Positions 61,960 through 64,000 of a stretch of 64,000 nt of DNA are shown piece by piece. This DNA is from Alitta virens (taxonomy: Eukaryota > Annelida > Polychaeta > Phyllodocida > Nereididae), in contig OW028584.1 of NCBI GenBank assembly GCA_932294295.1, forward strand, positions 29,324,470-29,388,469, in the 5' to 3' direction. Position 1 is the stretch's first letter, and each line of letters begins with the position of its first letter. Below the pieces are notes generated by a model. The model did no database searches and was not told the origin of the DNA. It worked only from the letters and a program-made list of their open reading frames with translations. Made by a program: the position numbers and the translations under genes.

Positions 61960-62385
61960 TAATGGCGAAAACGATAGCAGATATAGCTTGAGGGGAGAGA
62001 GGCCATATTGGCTGGAGATTCAGAGTGAGTGGGAAGTAGTTGACAGCTACGAGGCGGACCTGAGAGTCGGCCTGAGTCTGGTAGGTTTAAGACCAGCTGG
62101 CAGAGCTGAATGGGTGCACGACTGGGGGCAAAGTGACCATAGGTTTGAGCCCATGCTGTGTGGGGCAGGCGAGAGGCCCAGGCAGCTGTATCGCCATCAA
62201 TACGAGGTAGATGAAGGCAGGCAGTACGTCGAGGCAGTGAGGCCCGGTGCCAAATCCGTGCAGTTCGTCGATGATGTCGCTCTTGCAGCCCCAGAAGAGC
62301 AGTCTGCCCGGGAGAAGTCCACCCGGAACCAGGGCCGCAAATCCCAGCCAGAATTGTCCAAAGCGTTTGAGAGGAATTATTGATA
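61960..62385. other. GC-rich segment of unknown nature
   Basis: About 425 bases of clearly higher GC than the flanks, with long open frames on both strands (144 codons plus, 112 and part of 198 minus). None shows a domain I recognise. It lies between two LINE fragments of opposite orientation and may be retroelement 5' sequence or a captured host segment. Confidence 0.4.
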
Positions 62386-62513
62386 TGAAATTTCCAGTTG
62401 AGAAGCTCATCAATGAAGACACCAAGGAATTTTATTTCAGAAACATTTTGTATTTCTATGCTATTGATTGAAATTACAGGGATAATGATAGCGATAGAAC
62501 GCGATATGATCAT
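62385..62513 (-). pseudogene. LINE reverse-transcriptase fragment
   Basis: On the minus strand, ISINSIEIQNVSEIKFLGVF followed by IDELLNWKFHI fits the I.IN...I..V...KFLGV.ID..L.WK.HI motif after the LINE RT palm. It is only about 40 residues and runs into the GC-rich segment. Confidence 0.65.
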
Positions 62514-62639
62514 TAGGGAACATCATACAATTGCAACAGAAAGTGACAAGACACAACACAAAATCCTCCAGAGGGAATGCGATAATCACTAGTGAACACG
62601 AAAATTATTTTTTACTGACATGTGTATGGAACCTCTAAG

Positions 62640-62790
62640 CAACATGAAAATGACAGCTTTTTGCCATCCTTGCAAAACATCACGTTCACTTGAAAAAATG
62701 TGCGTTCCCTTACAAAAAGTACAGGTTCCCATTGGAAAAAAAAGCATTCCCTCGCGAGTAGATGTTTCCTCACAAAAAAATGTTTTCCCT
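62640..62790. repeat. Degenerate word array leading into the satellite
   Basis: Words such as GTGCGTTCCCTTACAAAAAG, CAGGTTCCCATTGG, GCATTCCCTCGCGAG and GTTTCCTCACAAAAAAATG resemble the E4 subterminal words around 54880-55020 and give way to the regular 23-bp satellite. Confidence 0.55.
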
Positions 62791-63920
62791 ATATTGTGAT
62801 GCTTGTATTCCCTTAATTGTGATGATTGTTTTCCCTTAATTGTGATGATTATTTTCCCTTAATTGTGATGATTATTTTCCCTTAATTGTGATGATTGTAT
62901 TCCCTTAATTGTGATGATTGTATTCCCTTAATTGTGATGATTGTATTCCCTTAATTGTGATAATTGTATTCCCTTAACTGTGATGATTGTATTCCCTTAA
63001 CTGTGATGATTGTATTCCCTTAATTGTGATGATTGTTTTCCCTTAATTGTGATGATTGTTTTCCCTTAATTGTGATGATTGTATTCCCTTAATTGTGATG
63101 ATTGTATTCCCTTAACTGTGATGATTATTTTCCCTTAATTGTGATGATTGTATTCCCTTAATTGTGATGATTGTATTCCCTTAATTGTGATGATTGTATT
63201 CCCCTATTGTGATAATTGTATTCCCTTAATTGTGATGATTGTATTCCCTTAACTGTGATGATTATTTTCCCTTAATTGTGATGATTGTATTCCCTTAATT
63301 GTGATGATTGTATTCCCTTAATTATGATGATTGTATTACCTTAATTGTGATGATTGTGTTCCCTTAATTGTGATGATTGTATTCCCTTAATTGTGATGAT
63401 TGTTTTCTCTTAATTGTGATGATTGTGTTCCCTTAATTGTGATGATTGTTTTCCCTTAATTGTGATGATTGTTTTCCCTTAACTGTGATGATTGTATTCC
63501 CTTAATTGTGATGATTGTATTCCCTTAATTGTGATGATTGTATTACCTTAATTGTGATGATTGTATTACCTTAATTGTGATGATTGTATTCCCTTAATTG
63601 TGATATTTGTATTCCCTTAATTGTGATGATTGTATTCCCTTAATTGTAAAGGTTGTTTTCCCATAATTGTGATGATTGTTTTCCCTTAATTGTGATGATT
63701 GTGTTCCCTTAATTGTGACGATTGTGTTCCCTTAATTGTGATGATTGTATTCCCTTAATTGTGATGATTGTATTCCCTTAATTGTGATGATTTTATTCCC
63801 TTAATTGTGATGATTGTTTTCTCTTAATTGTGATGATTGTATTCCCTTAATTGTGATGCTTGTATTCCCTTAATTGTGATGATTGTTTTCCCTTAATTGT
63901 GACGATTGTGTTCCCTTTTC
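62790..63920. repeat. 23-bp satellite, about 49 units
   Basis: Head-to-tail units of ATTGTGATGATTGTATTCCC plus TTA, very regular in period. Variation is mostly at one position (GTATTCCC, GTTTTCCC, GTGTTCCC, TTATTTTCCC) and in TAATT/TAACT. The array is exited at 63918 by GCATTCCCTCATGTTAACTG, an E4-type word. Confidence 0.95.
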
Positions 63921-64000
63921 GCATTCCCTCATGTTAACTGAGAATGTGAAGATCATGAATTAGTTTTTTTGCGAGGGATTGCACTGATCACAATAGAACA

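Noticed and set aside
62790..63920. CRISPR-like regular array.
   Set aside because: The 23-bp units are contiguous with no unique spacers, in a eukaryotic genome. It is a satellite.

Overview
This is eukaryotic, AT-rich, intron-rich DNA from a metazoan. The proteins (NDUFA4, PHF14, METAP1D, canopy, FEM1 and FASTKD families) are animal proteins. The short exons, tRNA-derived SINEs, hAT-type MITEs, LINE tails and Ty3-like retroelement fit an invertebrate genome. A marine deuterostome (hemichordate, echinoderm or cephalochordate) is my best guess, but the species cannot be fixed from the sequence alone.

Layout. 1-10006 (minus): 5' three exons of NDUFA4, a respiratory-chain (complex IV) subunit; the last exon is not convincingly in the window. 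10007-10277: short divergent promoter. 10278-23391 (plus): complete 22-exon PHF14 (1014 aa), a PHD/ePHD chromatin protein carrying a lineage-specific array of S/T-P-x-K heptads. 25395-28038 (minus): complete five-exon mitochondrial methionine aminopeptidase METAP1D (333 aa). 29488-36751 (minus): a four-exon gene for a small ubiquitin-like-domain protein that I cannot name. 37346-40293 (plus): five-exon canopy/CNPY2-like ER saposin protein with an acidic tail and KEEL terminus, divergent from the ubiquitin-like gene. 43355-46617 (minus): three-exon FEM1-like ankyrin protein (660 aa). 47268-52634 (minus): eight-exon FASTK-family mitochondrial RNA protein with RAP domain (653 aa). 53-64 kb: no host gene found; layered mobile DNA and a 23-bp satellite.

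Reading frame was checked across every junction of the five complete genes (exon lengths sum to multiples of three), so these models are strong. Three genes are nuclear-encoded mitochondrial proteins (NDUFA4, METAP1D, FASTKD), but they are not an operon. The clearest functional neighbourhood is the NDUFA4-PHF14 head-to-head pair, which is also adjacent in vertebrates.

The most unusual content is in the mobile DNA. Three elements of about 1 kb (PHF14 intron 2; 31.2-32.2 kb; 53.5-54.5 kb) and one larger split element (54.9-60.2 kb) appear to share one architecture: each end is an array of short degenerate words, the two ends are inverted, and the core has no recognisable gene. The word differs in each element. 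The word of the last element resembles the unit of the 23-bp satellite that fills the final kilobase, which suggests a satellite born from transposon subterminal repeats. A decayed Ty3-like LTR element lacking its reverse-transcriptase core is nested in the last element.
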